64,000 bases of DNA, from positions 2,232,001-2,296,000 of the forward strand of contig NZ_CP133778.1 of assembly GCF_034347405.1 (NCBI RefSeq). The letters run 5' to 3'. The position numbers and the translations under genes are program-made. The number at the start of each line of letters is the position of its first letter. Position 1 is the first letter of the stretch. The stretch is from Pseudomonas sp. CCC3.1 (GTDB lineage Bacteria; Pseudomonadota; Gammaproteobacteria; Pseudomonadales; Pseudomonadaceae). Of the stretch, positions 24,866 through 32,595 are shown piece after piece. Below the pieces are notes generated by a model, which worked only from the letters and a program-made list of their open reading frames with translations, searched no databases and was not told the origin of the DNA.

Positions 24866-26197
24866 ATGGCTATCGATCTGAAAACGACCGTCGATAACGG
24901 CCCGATGAGTGCTTTTCAATGGCTTGCCATCGGCATTTGCATCGTGCTGAACATGATTGATGGCTTCGATGTGCTGGTCATGGCGTTCACGGCCGCTTCC
25001 GTGTCGGCCGAGTGGGCGTTGAGCGGCGCGCAAATCGGCATGTTGCTGAGCGCCGGTTTGTTCGGCATGGCGGCCGGTTCTCTGTTTATCGCGCCATGGG
25101 CGGATCGTATCGGTCGTCGTCCTTTGATCCTGCTGTGTCTGGTGGTGTCCGGCACGGGCATGCTGCTTTCGTCGTTGAGCCAGTCTCCCATGCAGTTGGC
25201 GTTGCTGCGCGGGGTAACGGGCTTGGGTATCGGCGGCATTCTGGCCAGCAGCAACGTGATTGCCAGTGAGTACGCCAGTAAGCGCTGGCGCGGGCTGGCG
25301 GTGAGCTTGCAGTCCACCGGCTATGCCCTGGGCGCGACCTTGGGTGGCTTGATTGCAGTGTGGTTGTTGTCACATTGGGGCTGGCGTTCGGTGTTCCTGT
25401 TTGGCGGTCTGGCGACCTTCGCGGTGATTCCGCTGGTGCTGCTGTGGCTGCCGGAGTCGCTGGACTTTTTACTGGCTCGTCGCCCGGCAACGGCCTTGCA
25501 GCGCATCAATCGCCTGGCCCAACGCATGGGGCAACCGACCTTGAAACACATGCCGCCGGTGGCGGCGAGCGTGGCGGGCGAGGGCAAAGGGTTTACCCAG
25601 TTGCTGACCCCGGCACTGCGCCGTACCACGCTGTTGATCTGGTTGCTGTTCTTCCTGGTGATGTTCGGTTTCTACTTTGTGATGAGTTGGACGCCCAAGT
25701 TGCTGGTGTCTGCCGGTCTTTCCGCGCAGCAAGGTATTACCGGTGGCGTGCTGCTGAGCGTGGGCGGAATCTTCGGTGCAGCATTGGTCGGTGGTCTGGC
25801 TTCGCGCTGGCCGCTGACCCGTGTGCTGTCGTTGTTCATGCTGGTGACCGCAGCCTTGCTGGTGCTGTTTGTCGGCTCGGCCTCTTCGGTCATGGCCGCA
25901 CTTGGCCTGGGCTTGTTGATCGGGATGTTTTCCAACGGTTGCGTGGCCGGGTTGTATGCGCTGTCGCCGGTTGTGTATGACGCTTCGGTTCGCACCACGG
26001 GTGTGGGTTGGGGCATCGGCATTGGCCGGATTGGCGCCATCCTGTCGCCGATCGTGGCCGGTTTTCTGCTGGATGCTGGCTGGCAACCGCTGCACTTGTA
26101 CGGGGTGTTCGCCATCGTATTTGTGATTGCTGCGGGCTGCCTGTTGCTGCTTAAACCGGGTAGCGCGTCGGCGCAACCGGTACTCACTCCGGCCTGA
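24866..26197 (+). CDS. vanK: AAHS-family MFS transporter, VanK/PcaK-type
   Basis: 443 residues from ATG 24866, with a strong GCAGGAGG seven bases upstream. It shows NMIDGFDVLVMAFTA (GFD motif of the aromatic acid:H+ symporter family), APWADRIGRRPLIL between helices 2 and 3, and about twelve hydrophobic segments. Position next to vanR and vanAB, with a VanR-like palindrome upstream, indicates vanillate or related benzoate uptake. PcaK-like 4-hydroxybenzoate/protocatechuate transport is the alternative; sequence alone does not separate them. Confidence 0.83.
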   Translation: MAIDLKTTVDNGPMSAFQWLAIGICIVLNMIDGFDVLVMAFTAASVSAEWALSGAQIGMLLSAGLFGMAAGSLFIAPWADRIGRRPLILLCLVVSGTGMLLSSLSQSPMQLALLRGVTGLGIGGILASSNVIASEYASKRWRGLAVSLQSTGYALGATLGGLIAVWLLSHWGWRSVFLFGGLATFAVIPLVLLWLPESLDFLLARRPATALQRINRLAQRMGQPTLKHMPPVAASVAGEGKGFTQLLTPALRRTTLLIWLLFFLVMFGFYFVMSWTPKLLVSAGLSAQQGITGGVLLSVGGIFGAALVGGLASRWPLTRVLSLFMLVTAALLVLFVGSASSVMAALGLGLLIGMFSNGCVAGLYALSPVVYDASVRTTGVGWGIGIGRIGAILSPIVAGFLLDAGWQPLHLYGVFAIVFVIAAGCLLLLKPGSASAQPVLTPA

Positions 26198-26252
26198 TTC
26201 AGGCCATCGATCACTGCCCGGCCTGGCCGGGCATGTTCCACCACGCCTGCGG

Positions 26253-26336
26253 GTCAACAACGCCACCAACCGTCGCAGCTTCAACAGCAACTTTGACCAG
26301 GCGCGTGTGGTGATCAGCTACCCACTGTCGATGTAA
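26253..26336 (+). pseudogene. C-terminal remnant of an outer-membrane barrel protein
   Basis: 27 codons read VNNATNRRSFNSNFDQARVV and then end ISYPLSM followed by TAA. An alternating hydrophobic final strand ending in YPLSM is what an outer-membrane porin C-terminus looks like. No matching upstream barrel or start exists; the preceding bases fall in different frames. It sits just downstream of the VanK-type gene, where an OprD-like vanillate porin gene (vanP) is found in other pseudomonads, so it is probably what remains of one. Identity is inferred. Confidence 0.5.
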
Positions 26337-26356
26337 GGTTCGGGCGCAATGCAATT

Positions 26357-26396
26357 ACCTGCTGGAGCCTGGCTGGCAAGCCAGACTCCCACAGAG
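26357..26396. repeat. Degenerate REP palindrome upstream of vanR
   Basis: Contains CCTGGCTGGCAAGCCAG with outer arms CTGCTGGAG and CTCCCACAG, resembling the CTGTGGGAGC-type REP. It lies between the porin remnant and vanR. Confidence 0.55.
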
Positions 26397-26456
26397 GATT
26401 TGCGGGTATGGCATGCGTTACTATGTTCGCCCCCCTGTTTTCTGGAAGTCGTCTGG

Positions 26457-27170
26457 ATGAGCAAACCCGGTCAATTGGTGCTGATTGCACTGCGCAAAAT
26501 GATTGCCTCGGGCGAGTTGGCCGCAGGCGAACGTCTGATGGAAATCCCGACTGCTGAGTTGTTCGGTGTGTCGCGGATGCCGGTGCGCATGGCGTTTCGC
26601 ACGCTGGAGCAGGAAGGCTTGCTGGTGCGTTTTGGCGGTCGCGGGTTTCAGGTGCGTTCGGTCAGCGCCAATGACATCGCCGGTGCGGTGGAGGTGCGCG
26701 GTGTGCTCGAAGGTCTTGCTGCACGCCTGACCGCCGAGCGCGGGCTGTCGGCAGAAGGCCGGGCAGCCCTGGAGTTGTGCTTGCTGCAAGGGGATGAGTT
26801 ATTCGATAAGGGCTTTGTCACTGAGGATGATCTTGAGGTTTATCACGACCTCAACATGCGCTTTCATCAGGTGATTATCGACGGCAGTCACAACCCGGCG
26901 ATTGCCGATGCGCTGGCGCGCAACGATCATTTGCCGTTTGCGTCGGTCACGGCGTTGGCGGTTGATCGCAAAGACATGGCTCGCGAGTATCGCCGCTTCA
27001 ATTACGCACACATGCAGCATCACTCGGTGTTCGATGCTTTGGTCAGTGGTCAGGGTGCTCGCGCTGAAGCCATGATGCGCGAGCACGCCAATGCCACCTT
27101 GCGCTATGCCGAGATTTTCAGCTCGGCGGTGGCCAGTGAGCGGATGAAAGTGATTCACCGCCCGGGCTGA
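26457..27170 (+). CDS. vanR: GntR-family (FadR subfamily) transcriptional repressor VanR
   Basis: 237 residues from ATG 26457. The open frame extends upstream, but the family-like sequence starts here (MSKPGQLVLIALRKMIASGE). The N-terminal winged helix reads LAAGERLMEIPTAELFGVSR followed by MPVRMAFRTLEQEGLLVRFG. The C-terminal all-helical FCD domain includes DLNMRFHQVIIDGSHN. VanR-type repressors release DNA on binding vanillate. It is convergent with vanB (8 bp gap) and flanked by four TGGATCCA palindromes, its likely sites. The Pseudomonas and Caulobacter genes have the same family and position. Confidence 0.88.
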   Translation: MSKPGQLVLIALRKMIASGELAAGERLMEIPTAELFGVSRMPVRMAFRTLEQEGLLVRFGGRGFQVRSVSANDIAGAVEVRGVLEGLAARLTAERGLSAEGRAALELCLLQGDELFDKGFVTEDDLEVYHDLNMRFHQVIIDGSHNPAIADALARNDHLPFASVTALAVDRKDMAREYRRFNYAHMQHHSVFDALVSGQGARAEAMMREHANATLRYAEIFSSAVASERMKVIHRPG

Positions 27171-27178
27171 CATGTCGG

Positions 27179-28129
27179 TTAAATATCCAGCACCAGCAAG
27201 GGTGATTTCGAACGCGAACAGCACGGCGTGAACTGGTTATTGCAGGCTTGTTCCTCTTCGGTGAGGAACATGTCGCGATGGTCCGGCACGCCTTCCAGGA
27301 CGTTGGTCAGGCAGGTGCCGCACACCCCTTGTTCGCACGACATGGGGATGTCGATGCCGTGACCTTCCAGGACTTGAACCACCGTTTTATCCGCCGGAAT
27401 CTCAATGATTTGACCGGTACTGGCCACTTTTACCGAAAAACTCCCGTCCTTGCTGCTGTCGACCGGCGCGGCGGCAAAGTACTCGCGGTGCAGCGTGTCT
27501 TCGGCCCAGCCTTGGGTGCGGGCACTGTCCAGGACGTGCTGCATAAAGCCCCCCGGACCGCACACATAGAGATGCACGCCGGTTTGCGGGTTGGCCAGCA
27601 CCTGGGCGGCATTCATGGCGGTTTCGGGTTGTTCGTCGAAATGCAAAAACACCCGATCCGCAAACACTGACGTGCGCAGGCGTTCAACAAACGCAGCGCG
27701 CTCGCTGGAGCGGGCGCAGTAGTGCAACTCAAAATCTGCGCGGGTATTGGCCAAGCGCTCGGCCATGCACAGAATCGGAGTAATCCCGATCCCGCCCGCA
27801 AACAACAAACTGCGCTGAGCTTCATGCACCAGCGGGAACAAATTTCGCGGCTCGCTGATCTGCAAGCGATCGCCGGTGTTGATGTGTGCGTGCAGGCTGT
27901 CTGAACCGCCGCGCGAAGCGGGGTCCTTGAGTACGCCAATCAGGTAGCGATGGCGTTCGTCCGGGTGATTGCACAGCGAGTATTGGCGGATCAGGCCGCC
28001 GGGCAAGTGAACATCAATATGCGCCCCGGCGCTGAACGGGGGCAGGGCGCTGTCATCGACACTGGCCAATTCATAACTGCAAATGTCTTGCGCTTCGGTT
28101 GCGCGCGATACCACCACCACATCAATCAT
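27179..28129 (-). CDS. vanB: Vanillate O-demethylase reductase subunit VanB
   Basis: 316 residues. Domains in order: flavin-binding barrel (RQYSLCNHPDERHRYLIGVL), NAD-binding domain (LLFAGGIGITPILCMAERLA), and C-terminal 2Fe-2S ferredoxin with CEQGVCGTCLTNVLEG and a final Cys in TPCCSRSK. It transfers electrons from NADH to the VanA Rieske centre. It follows vanA by 91 bp and ends 8 bp from convergent vanR. The paralogous reductase at 8853-9782 serves the DMA system. Confidence 0.95.
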   Translation of the reverse strand: MIDVVVVSRATEAQDICSYELASVDDSALPPFSAGAHIDVHLPGGLIRQYSLCNHPDERHRYLIGVLKDPASRGGSDSLHAHINTGDRLQISEPRNLFPLVHEAQRSLLFAGGIGITPILCMAERLANTRADFELHYCARSSERAAFVERLRTSVFADRVFLHFDEQPETAMNAAQVLANPQTGVHLYVCGPGGFMQHVLDSARTQGWAEDTLHREYFAAAPVDSSKDGSFSVKVASTGQIIEIPADKTVVQVLEGHGIDIPMSCEQGVCGTCLTNVLEGVPDHRDMFLTEEEQACNNQFTPCCSRSKSPLLVLDI

Positions 28130-28220
28130 GCTGGATCCTCACAGCGTTGCCGGCGTAGGGCACGCTTGTGTTTATTGTTCAAAAAGGCGCGGGCACGGCA
28201 GCGATTGCCGTGCCTGGGTG

Positions 28221-29279
28221 TTATTGAGCGGTGGCGATCAGTTGCGGCTCGGGTGCGCGCTCGCTGGCGATGATGCGCTCCAGAACACGGCGGGACTGCA
28301 CGCCGCCCGAGTCGATATTGAGCTTGAGCAAGGCGCGATGCGGGTGATCCAGCAGGTTTTGCTGCTGGCGTTCGAGCATTTCCAGGTCTTCGCTGAAAAT
28401 CTTGCCCTGGCCTTCGCGAATCGTGGCGGTGAGCGCTTGATCCTGCGGTTTGAAATTGCGCGCCATACCCCAGAAGTACCAGATTGAGGTATCGGTTTCG
28501 GGGGTGATGAAGTCGACCACGATGCTCGATGCCTTGAATTCGGGGGCCGCGTGATAGCCGCCTTTGCCTGCGTGGGCAACCCCGACTTCGATCAACACAT
28601 GACTGGGCGGCGAGAAGCGGCAGATCTGCCAGCGGTCGACCGGCACATCATCGGCCAGGTTATTGCCGCGCAGCGCCATGCGCCAGAACGGCGGCGCCAT
28701 GATGTTTTCCATGTGCCGGGCGGTGATCACTTCATTGCCTTCGACGGTGGTGGTCGGTGCGACCTCATCGATTTCTTTCTGGCCGATGCTGGATGCGTGC
28801 ACATAGGTTTCATGCGTCAGGTCCATCAGGTTGTCGACCATCAGGCGGTAATCGCAACCGATATGAAACAACCCGCCGCCATAAGCCCATTTATCGCTCA
28901 CGGCCCACTCCAGGTGATGGATCAGCGCAGGGTCAGCCTTGTCCTGTTCACCGGGCCATACCCAGATAAAGCCGTAACGTTCAACGACTGCGTAGGTTTT
29001 ATTGCAAGGGAAGCCGCGAACGCGCTGGCCCGGCATTTCGACGGTCTTGCCGTCGCAGCCCATGACCAGACCGTGATAGCCGCAGACCAGGTTGCCGTTC
29101 TCGACATAGCCCAGCGACAGTGGGGCGCCACGATGGGGGCAAAAATCCTCGACCGCCGCGACGCTGTTCTCTTGGCCGCGATAAAAAACGATCTTCTCGC
29201 CACAAATCTGCCGGCCCAGAGGCTTATCGGCGATTTCATCGGGGGTGCACGCAACGTACCACGTGTTTTTTGGATACAT
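28221..29279 (-). CDS. vanA: Vanillate O-demethylase oxygenase subunit VanA (Rieske)
   Basis: 352 residues from ATG 29279 (GGAGAT seven bases upstream). The Rieske ligands are C47, H49, C66 and H69 in CPHRGAPLSLGY and LVCGYHG. The mononuclear iron region is MVDNLMDLTHETYVHASSIG. VanA with VanB removes the vanillate methoxyl as formaldehyde, giving protocatechuate. The upstream non-coding region holds two VanR-like palindromes. Formaldehyde from this step could use the folate route encoded at 1-7790 or other detoxification genes outside the window. Confidence 0.96.
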   Translation of the reverse strand: MYPKNTWYVACTPDEIADKPLGRQICGEKIVFYRGQENSVAAVEDFCPHRGAPLSLGYVENGNLVCGYHGLVMGCDGKTVEMPGQRVRGFPCNKTYAVVERYGFIWVWPGEQDKADPALIHHLEWAVSDKWAYGGGLFHIGCDYRLMVDNLMDLTHETYVHASSIGQKEIDEVAPTTTVEGNEVITARHMENIMAPPFWRMALRGNNLADDVPVDRWQICRFSPPSHVLIEVGVAHAGKGGYHAAPEFKASSIVVDFITPETDTSIWYFWGMARNFKPQDQALTATIREGQGKIFSEDLEMLERQQQNLLDHPHRALLKLNIDSGGVQSRRVLERIIASERAPEPQLIATAQ

Positions 29280-29310
29280 GACCAATCTCCGGATCAGGTG
29301 TTATTGCTTT

Positions 29311-29322
29311 TATGGATCCATT
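29311..29322. promoter_or_regulatory. VanR-like operator 3 upstream of vanA
   Basis: TATGGATCCATT, centred 37 bp upstream of the vanA ATG. It is the best-placed of the four sites for repressing vanAB. Confidence 0.6.
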
Positions 29323-29427
29323 AAGCGTGATTGGTGGCGAAGACGTCAATTTTACATTGAGCTTGTTTGTCGTAAATTGGCTGTTTTAGGCGATTACCGC
29401 ACACAAGTTATTGTGCTGTGATTGTTT

Positions 29428-29439
29428 AGTGGATCCATT
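29428..29439. promoter_or_regulatory. VanR-like operator 4 upstream of vanA
   Basis: AGTGGATCCATT, 117 bp upstream of operator 3. Two spaced sites would allow cooperative or looped repression of vanAB. Confidence 0.5.
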
Positions 29440-29604
29440 GAGTGTTTTTCGGGTTTTCTCTGCGTGGCGGGTGAGTCACGTCGCATGCCCGTTTGGGCAG
29501 CCGAGACGGTTGATCTGCTTCACATCGCACATAAGATGCGTTTTCGTCCAAAGTGCCACCTGAGGTAGAATGTCGCGGCTTAAAGGCTGGCACCCCGGAT
29601 TTTC

Positions 29605-29751
29605 ATGTCCGCGCAGGCTCCCTGGAAGGAGCAGCAAGGGGATCAGTACCAATGGAATCGCGAGAAGGTGGCGGGTGTGAAGGAGCTGGGCAGATCGAAT
29701 CTGTCATCGGCCACACCCGGCACACAATATAAATGTCACCCAAGTAGCTGA
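29605..29751 (+). CDS. Possible 48-codon ORF or 5' gene remnant
   Basis: ATG 29605 opens MSAQAPWKEQQGDQYQWNRE followed by KVAGVKELGRSN and a Ser/Thr/Pro-rich tail ending HPSS before TGA. The first 30 residues look like a normal cytoplasmic protein start; the tail does not, as if a longer gene had been cut or frameshifted. No strong RBS is visible. It lies in the 620-bp gap 29286-29941 between vanA and mqo. I do not recognise a family. Confidence 0.3.
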   Translation: MSAQAPWKEQQGDQYQWNREKVAGVKELGRSNLSSATPGTQYKCHPSS

Positions 29752-29941
29752 AGCCAAAAGCAATAAAAGATCAGCGCCCAAGGTACATAAAAGTGAGGTC
29801 TATAGTGTGCATAGGCCTTATATATCTACCCGTTCAAGGCCTGATGGTGGGTTCGATTGCAGGCAGCCTGTCTTGCAGTGAATCGAGGTCTGTCATGAAC
29901 CGCGTGCCGGGTAGATGGCGTTTTATCTTAGGTACGACAAC

Positions 29942-31588
29942 ATGTTAAAGAAGATGAACAAAGGGCTACTGGGCCTGGCGCTGACCATGGGACTCACGTC
30001 CGTGCACGCTGCCGAGCCAAAGCACGTTGATGTACTGCTGATTGGCGGCGGTATCATGAGCGCCACTCTGGGTGTCTGGCTCAACGAGTTGGAACCTGGC
30101 CTGTCCATGGAGATGATCGAACGTCTTGATGGCGTGGCGCTGGAAAGCTCCAATGGCTGGAACAACGCGGGTACCGGTCACTCAGCGTTGGCTGAGCTGA
30201 ACTACACCCCGGAAGACAAGAACGGCAACGTTGAAATCCCGAAGGCCATTGAAATCAATGAAGCCTTTCAGGTTTCGCGTCAGTTCTGGTCCTGGCAGGT
30301 CAAGAACGGTGTTCTGAAGAACCCGCGTTCGTTCATCAACTCCACACCGCACATGAGCTTTGTGTGGGGCGATGACAACATCAAGTTCTTGAAGAAGCGC
30401 TACGAAGCCTTGCAGGCGAGCCCTCTGTTCGCGGGCATGCAGTATTCCGAAGACCCGGTTCAGATCAAGAAGTGGGTTCCGCTGATGATGGAAGGGCGTG
30501 ACCCGAACCAGAAAGTCGCGGCCACCTGGACGCCTATCGGTACTGACGTAAACTTCGGCGAAATCACGCGTCAGTTTGCGGCTTACCTGCAAACCAAGCC
30601 TAACTTCGACCTGAAGCTGTCGAGCGAAGTCAAAGACATCAAGCGCAACGCAGACGGTTCGTGGCGTGTGGTGTACAAAAACCTCAAAGACGGCACAGAA
30701 AGCGAAACGGACGCCAAGTTCGTGTTCATCGGCGCGGGCGGCGGAGCTCTGCACTTGCTGCAAAAATCCGGCATTCCTGAAGCCAAGGAATACGCTGGCT
30801 TCCCGGTAGGGGGCTCGTTCCTGGTAACCGATAATCCTGCCATTGCTGAACAGCATCTGGCCAAGGCTTACGGTAAAGCGTCGGTTGGCGCACCGCCGAT
30901 GTCGGTTCCGCACTTGGACACCCGCGTGCTGGATGGCAAGCGCGTTATCCTGTTTGGCCCGTTCGCGACCTTCTCGACCAAGTTCCTGAAAGAAGGTTCG
31001 TACTTCGACCTGCTGACCAGCACTACCCCCCACAACATCTGGCCAATGACCAAAGTCGGTATCGAACAATACCCGCTGGTTGAATACCTGGCCGGTCAGT
31101 TGATGCTGTCGGACGAAGACCGTTTCAACGCGCTGAAAGAATACTACCCGGATGCCAAGCAAGAAGACTGGCGTCTGTGGCAAGCCGGCCAGCGTGTGCA
31201 GATCATCAAGCGTGACGAAGAGAAGGGCGGCGTGCTGAAACTGGGCACCGAGATCGTTGCTGCGAAAGACGGCAGCATTGCCGGCCTGCTGGGCGCATCG
31301 CCGGGTGCATCGACTGCTGCACCGATCATGCTGTCCGTGCTCGAAACCGTGTTCAAGGACAAGGTTGCGACGCCTGAGTGGCAAGCCAAGCTGCATCAGA
31401 TCGTGCCGAGCTACGGCACCAAGCTGAACGGCTCGCCTGAGCGCGTTGCACAGGAATGGGCTTACACCGCCGATGTCCTGCAACTGACTCCGCCACCGGC
31501 TATCCCGGCAGCAACCGTTGGACAAGAAGCACCTGCTGCGCCGGCCAAGCCTGCGCCAAGCAACCCAGCGGCTGACATGGCGCTGTAA
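29942..31588 (+). CDS. mqo: Malate:quinone oxidoreductase
   Basis: 548 residues. After a short hydrophobic leader (KKMNKGLLGLALTMGLTSVH, then AAEP) comes the FAD-binding VDVLLIGGGIMSATLGVWLN and the conserved SSNGWNNAGTGHSALAELNY block. Typical Mqo segments FIGAGGGALHLLQKSGIPEA and GPFATFSTKFLKEGSYFDLL follow. It oxidises malate to oxaloacetate and reduces the quinone pool at the inner membrane. The C-terminus has an Ala/Pro-rich tail (AAPAKPAPSNPAADMAL). The ATG at 29942 has TAGG upstream; 29915 is an alternative. The leader resembles a signal peptide, as in some other Pseudomonas Mqo proteins. A strong hairpin follows the stop. Confidence 0.93.
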   Translation: MLKKMNKGLLGLALTMGLTSVHAAEPKHVDVLLIGGGIMSATLGVWLNELEPGLSMEMIERLDGVALESSNGWNNAGTGHSALAELNYTPEDKNGNVEIPKAIEINEAFQVSRQFWSWQVKNGVLKNPRSFINSTPHMSFVWGDDNIKFLKKRYEALQASPLFAGMQYSEDPVQIKKWVPLMMEGRDPNQKVAATWTPIGTDVNFGEITRQFAAYLQTKPNFDLKLSSEVKDIKRNADGSWRVVYKNLKDGTESETDAKFVFIGAGGGALHLLQKSGIPEAKEYAGFPVGGSFLVTDNPAIAEQHLAKAYGKASVGAPPMSVPHLDTRVLDGKRVILFGPFATFSTKFLKEGSYFDLLTSTTPHNIWPMTKVGIEQYPLVEYLAGQLMLSDEDRFNALKEYYPDAKQEDWRLWQAGQRVQIIKRDEEKGGVLKLGTEIVAAKDGSIAGLLGASPGASTAAPIMLSVLETVFKDKVATPEWQAKLHQIVPSYGTKLNGSPERVAQEWAYTADVLQLTPPPAIPAATVGQEAPAAPAKPAPSNPAADMAL

Positions 31589-31593
31589 AAAAT

Positions 31594-31624
31594 CAGCCCC
31601 GCCCAACAGTGTTGGGTGGGGCTG
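31594..31624. terminator. Terminator hairpin after mqo
   Basis: AGCCCCgCCCAACa-g-TGTTGGGtGGGGCT forms a near-perfect GC-rich stem, six bases after the mqo stop. It may serve both mqo and the convergent CAP-domain gene. The T-run on the plus strand is weak. Confidence 0.7.
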
Positions 31625-31678
31625 CTCTGTTTGAAATCTCCGCGTTTTACCCTCGCTTGATACCTTCCAAAATCCCTT

Positions 31679-32530
31679 TTATTGGCTGCCGAACAGGGCG
31701 GTCCAGTAAATCCCTGCGTCACTTTTAGGGTCTACTGCATAGGCCGCGCCCAGCTCGCGAAACGCCGGGTTCATGATGTTGGCGCAGTGCCCGGGGCTGG
31801 CCAGCCAGCCATCGACGACCTTGCGTGGTGTGTCTTGACCTGCCGCGATATTTTCACCGATCTGTTGGGCGATATACCCAGCCAGTTCGGCGCGATCTCC
31901 CGGTGTGCCACCGGTGCGGTCCTTGTGGTCGAAGTAATTGTTGTTGGCCATGTCTCGGGTGTGCGTCTCGGCCGCAGTGCCCAAGGTAGCGTTCCAGGTC
32001 AGTGGGCCAGTTGGGACGAAGGCTTGGGCGCCGCATTGACGCGGTTGGGTGCGGGCGCTGTTGATCAGTTCAAGGACTTTCTGGCCTTCTGCTTGCGCAT
32101 CGCCCAAGCGGCCGGTCAGCAAGGGGCGCGCCAGCACGATGCGCCAATCCTGCTGGGAGTGGCTGACACCGATGTCGACAAATTGCGGGTCCAGCACCAC
32201 TTTGCAGAAGCTTTCTTGCACGGCTTTCATGGCTGCCTGTGCATCGCGTGGGCCGGACAGGTTGATCGCTTGCACGTTGACCAGCGGGTAGGCGGCCCGG
32301 CCAAGGGCTTCTTGCAAGTCGCCAAAGCTGCTGGCGGGCAACACCAGTCGGGTGTCGGAGGCCAGCGGCGGCAGCTCTTGGGAGGCCTGGCCAGCGCACA
32401 GCTGAATCTGGCTGCGGTAAGTGTTGATCGAATCGACCAGTTGCGACTCTTCGCTGGCCAGTGCCGAGGCGCTAAACATCAGGCTCAGGGTTAATCCGGC
32501 AAGGCGGGTAAAGGTGAAGTGGCGGCGCAT
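31679..32530 (-). CDS. Secreted CAP-domain (SCP-like) protein
   Basis: 283 residues with a clear signal peptide (TRLAGLTLSLMFSASALA). Residues about 150-283 form a CAP/YkwD-type domain: VLELINSARTQPRQCGAQAF, LTWNATLGTAAETHTRDMAN, NNYFDHKDRTGGTPGDRAEL, IGENIAAGQ, and a final SPGHCANIMNPAFRELGAAY. The His and Glu residues of the CAP cavity are present. The N-terminal 125 residues are a separate, unrecognised segment. It is periplasmic or secreted with unknown function; bacterial CAP proteins have no single known reaction. Monocistronic by spacing. Confidence 0.85.
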   Translation of the reverse strand: MRRHFTFTRLAGLTLSLMFSASALASEESQLVDSINTYRSQIQLCAGQASQELPPLASDTRLVLPASSFGDLQEALGRAAYPLVNVQAINLSGPRDAQAAMKAVQESFCKVVLDPQFVDIGVSHSQQDWRIVLARPLLTGRLGDAQAEGQKVLELINSARTQPRQCGAQAFVPTGPLTWNATLGTAAETHTRDMANNNYFDHKDRTGGTPGDRAELAGYIAQQIGENIAAGQDTPRKVVDGWLASPGHCANIMNPAFRELGAAYAVDPKSDAGIYWTALFGSQ

Positions 32531-32595
32531 AACGTTCCCTCGGATCGGAATGCGCCCATGATGCGTTATTTCAGGCGGGCCGTGGCAGGCCTTTT

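Noticed and set aside
24750..24881. Short frame MKAFSRAQSRLGSACFMSMC leading into the VanK-type start
   Set aside because: No conservation recognised, overlaps the transporter's RBS and start in another frame; could be a leader peptide but nothing supports that.
28131..28138. A fifth TGGATCC-like site just before vanB
   Set aside because: The last base breaks the palindrome (TGGATCCT) and it sits between vanA and vanB where no promoter is expected.
29571..29700. Possible 4.5S/SRP-like RNA in front of mqo
   Set aside because: The GGAAGGAGCAGC stretch superficially resembles the SRP RNA loop, but the conserved GGTGCAGGTC and GGAAGCAGCC elements are absent.
30182..31606. 474-codon minus-strand open frame opposite mqo
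   Set aside because: Shadow of the mqo reading frame; Arg/His-rich, low-complexity content and no RBS.
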